Below are positions 4,643 to 5,260 of a stretch of 5,260 bases of DNA, piece by piece; positions within the stretch are counted from its first letter, which is position 1; each line of letters opens with the position of its first letter. The stretch is from Erysipelotrichaceae bacterium (lineage in GTDB: Bacteria; Bacillota_I; Bacilli_A; Erysipelotrichales; Erysipelotrichaceae), in the NCBI GenBank assembly GCA_024684175.1, contig JAIKXJ010000071.1, forward strand, positions 1 to 5,260, read 5' to 3'. The position numbers were made by a program, and so were the translations under genes. A model generated the notes under the pieces. That model was given only the letters and a program-made list of their open reading frames with translations, had not been told where the DNA came from and made no database searches.

Positions 4643-5260
4643 TTATACTCTTCTTTCACATTTTTCAACGAACGCCTTGAGTATCGCTTTGTAAGCTTCC
4701 GGATCGCTGACGATCGAACAGGCATGGTCTGCCCCTTCAAATAGATGGATCTCACTCAGTTCGTTCCTGCAGGCTTCTTTCATCGCCAGGGAATGTTGAT
4801 GCCGGATCAGTCCGTCACTTGTTCCGTGCATGAAACAGATCGGCACATCGCTGTTTCTGACCGCGTCGATCGGCACGGTATGATGTATGTCGTAACCGTA
4901 TTTATACTTGGCGATCAGTGCCACCCAGGGAAGGATCAGGACCGGCGGCAGGTGGACGTTCTTGACTGTGAATTCCTCATAGAGCTGATAAGAATCGGAG
5001 AACGGACAGTCCGCAACGACGAAGAACGGTTCGATATACTGTAAGGACAGCAGCGACGTTGCCGCTCCCATGGACTCACCATGCAGACCGATCTTACAGT
5101 CATCACCGAAGACCTTCTTCGCATAAACATAGACTTCTCTCAGATCTTTGGCCTCTTCCTGTCCCAATGTCGAGATCTCTCCGCCCGACTTCCCGAAATA
5201 ACGTTCATCGTAGATCAGTACTTTGTAACCCATCTCCATGAAGATGTCGGCATACTTGAG
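4643..5260 (-). CDS. alpha/beta hydrolase, N-terminus cut by window edge
   Basis: 205 residues are visible and the reading frame is open to the right edge, so the real start lies outside; the ATG at 5237-5239 is internal. The first visible part, ending GYKVLIYDERYFGKSGG (about 11-27), is the strand-turn before the nucleophile region in which family members read GxxVLxYDxRGxGxSxG. The catalytic triad can be placed: nucleophile S63 in GESMG (61-65), D149 in MHGTSDGLI, and H179 in GADHACS. The DHA(C/x)S-histidine context and the small cap segment (about 90-125) fit serine aminopeptidase S33 or BAAT-like hydrolases common in Bacillota, often with an N-terminal membrane anchor that cannot be seen here. 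The substrate is unknown. It is followed by its own terminator. Confidence 0.9.
   Translation of the reverse strand, partial: LKYADIFMEMGYKVLIYDERYFGKSGGEISTLGQEEAKDLREVYVYAKKVFGDDCKIGLHGESMGAATSLLSLQYIEPFFVVADCPFSDSYQLYEEFTVKNVHLPPVLILPWVALIAKYKYGYDIHHTVPIDAVRNSDVPICFMHGTSDGLIRHQHSLAMKEACRNELSEIHLFEGADHACSIVSDPEAYKAILKAFVEKCERRV

Noticed and set aside
4483..4755. Minus-strand open frame of 90 codons bridging hydrolase and nitroreductase
   Set aside because: It runs through the hydrolase 3' end, a strong terminator and the nitroreductase promoter, and has no family resemblance.
5237..5239. ATG as the start of the alpha/beta hydrolase
   Set aside because: The frame stays open to the window edge with family-like sequence before this ATG, and no ribosome site precedes it, so the gene begins outside the window.

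Overview
The window reads as chromosomal DNA of a low-to-moderate-GC Gram-positive bacterium (Bacillota), probably an anaerobic gut-type fermenter. Evidence: strong AAGGAGG-type ribosome sites, short intergenic gaps with near-consensus TATAAT boxes, compact hairpin-plus-T-tract terminators, and a gene set (butyrate kinase family, small HMA protein next to an ATC-hydrolase-family protein, DUF3267 zincin, short nitroreductase) common in Erysipelotrichia and Lachnospiraceae. The family assignments rest on recognised motifs; the taxonomic guess is inference.

Every supported gene lies on the minus strand, so transcription runs right to left. From the right edge: (i) an alpha/beta hydrolase missing its N-terminus (4643 to the edge), closed by a clear terminator (4564-4592); (ii) a nitroreductase with its own extended -10 promoter, followed by a perfect 9-bp hairpin (3940-3966); (iii) a butyrate-kinase-family gene coupled with a 3-base gap to an ABM-fold monooxygenase gene, closed by a terminator (2428-2449); (iv) a small heavy-metal-associated (HMA) protein and an L-2-amino-thiazoline-4-carboxylate-hydrolase-family protein, with a 3-base gap, behind a very good promoter (2345-2372) and closed by a terminator (1373-1398); (v) a membrane DUF3267 putative zinc peptidase; (vi) a ZIP-family metal transporter that runs off the left edge.

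The most interesting signal is regulatory. The HMA operon and the ZIP transporter have similarly built promoters: TATAAT, then a dyad with GTTA and AAC half-sites centred at nearly the same distance, then the ribosome site. This suggests one metal-responsive repressor controls a metal importer and a small metal-binding protein with its partner. The HMA/ATC-hydrolase-like pair, with a cysteine-rich partner, is the best candidate for an under-described system. The kinase gene has no phosphotransbutyrylase neighbour in view and carries a changed glycine motif, so its substrate is uncertain.

There is no sign of mobile elements, CRISPR arrays, rRNA or tRNA. No gene-free stretch exceeds about 150 bases.
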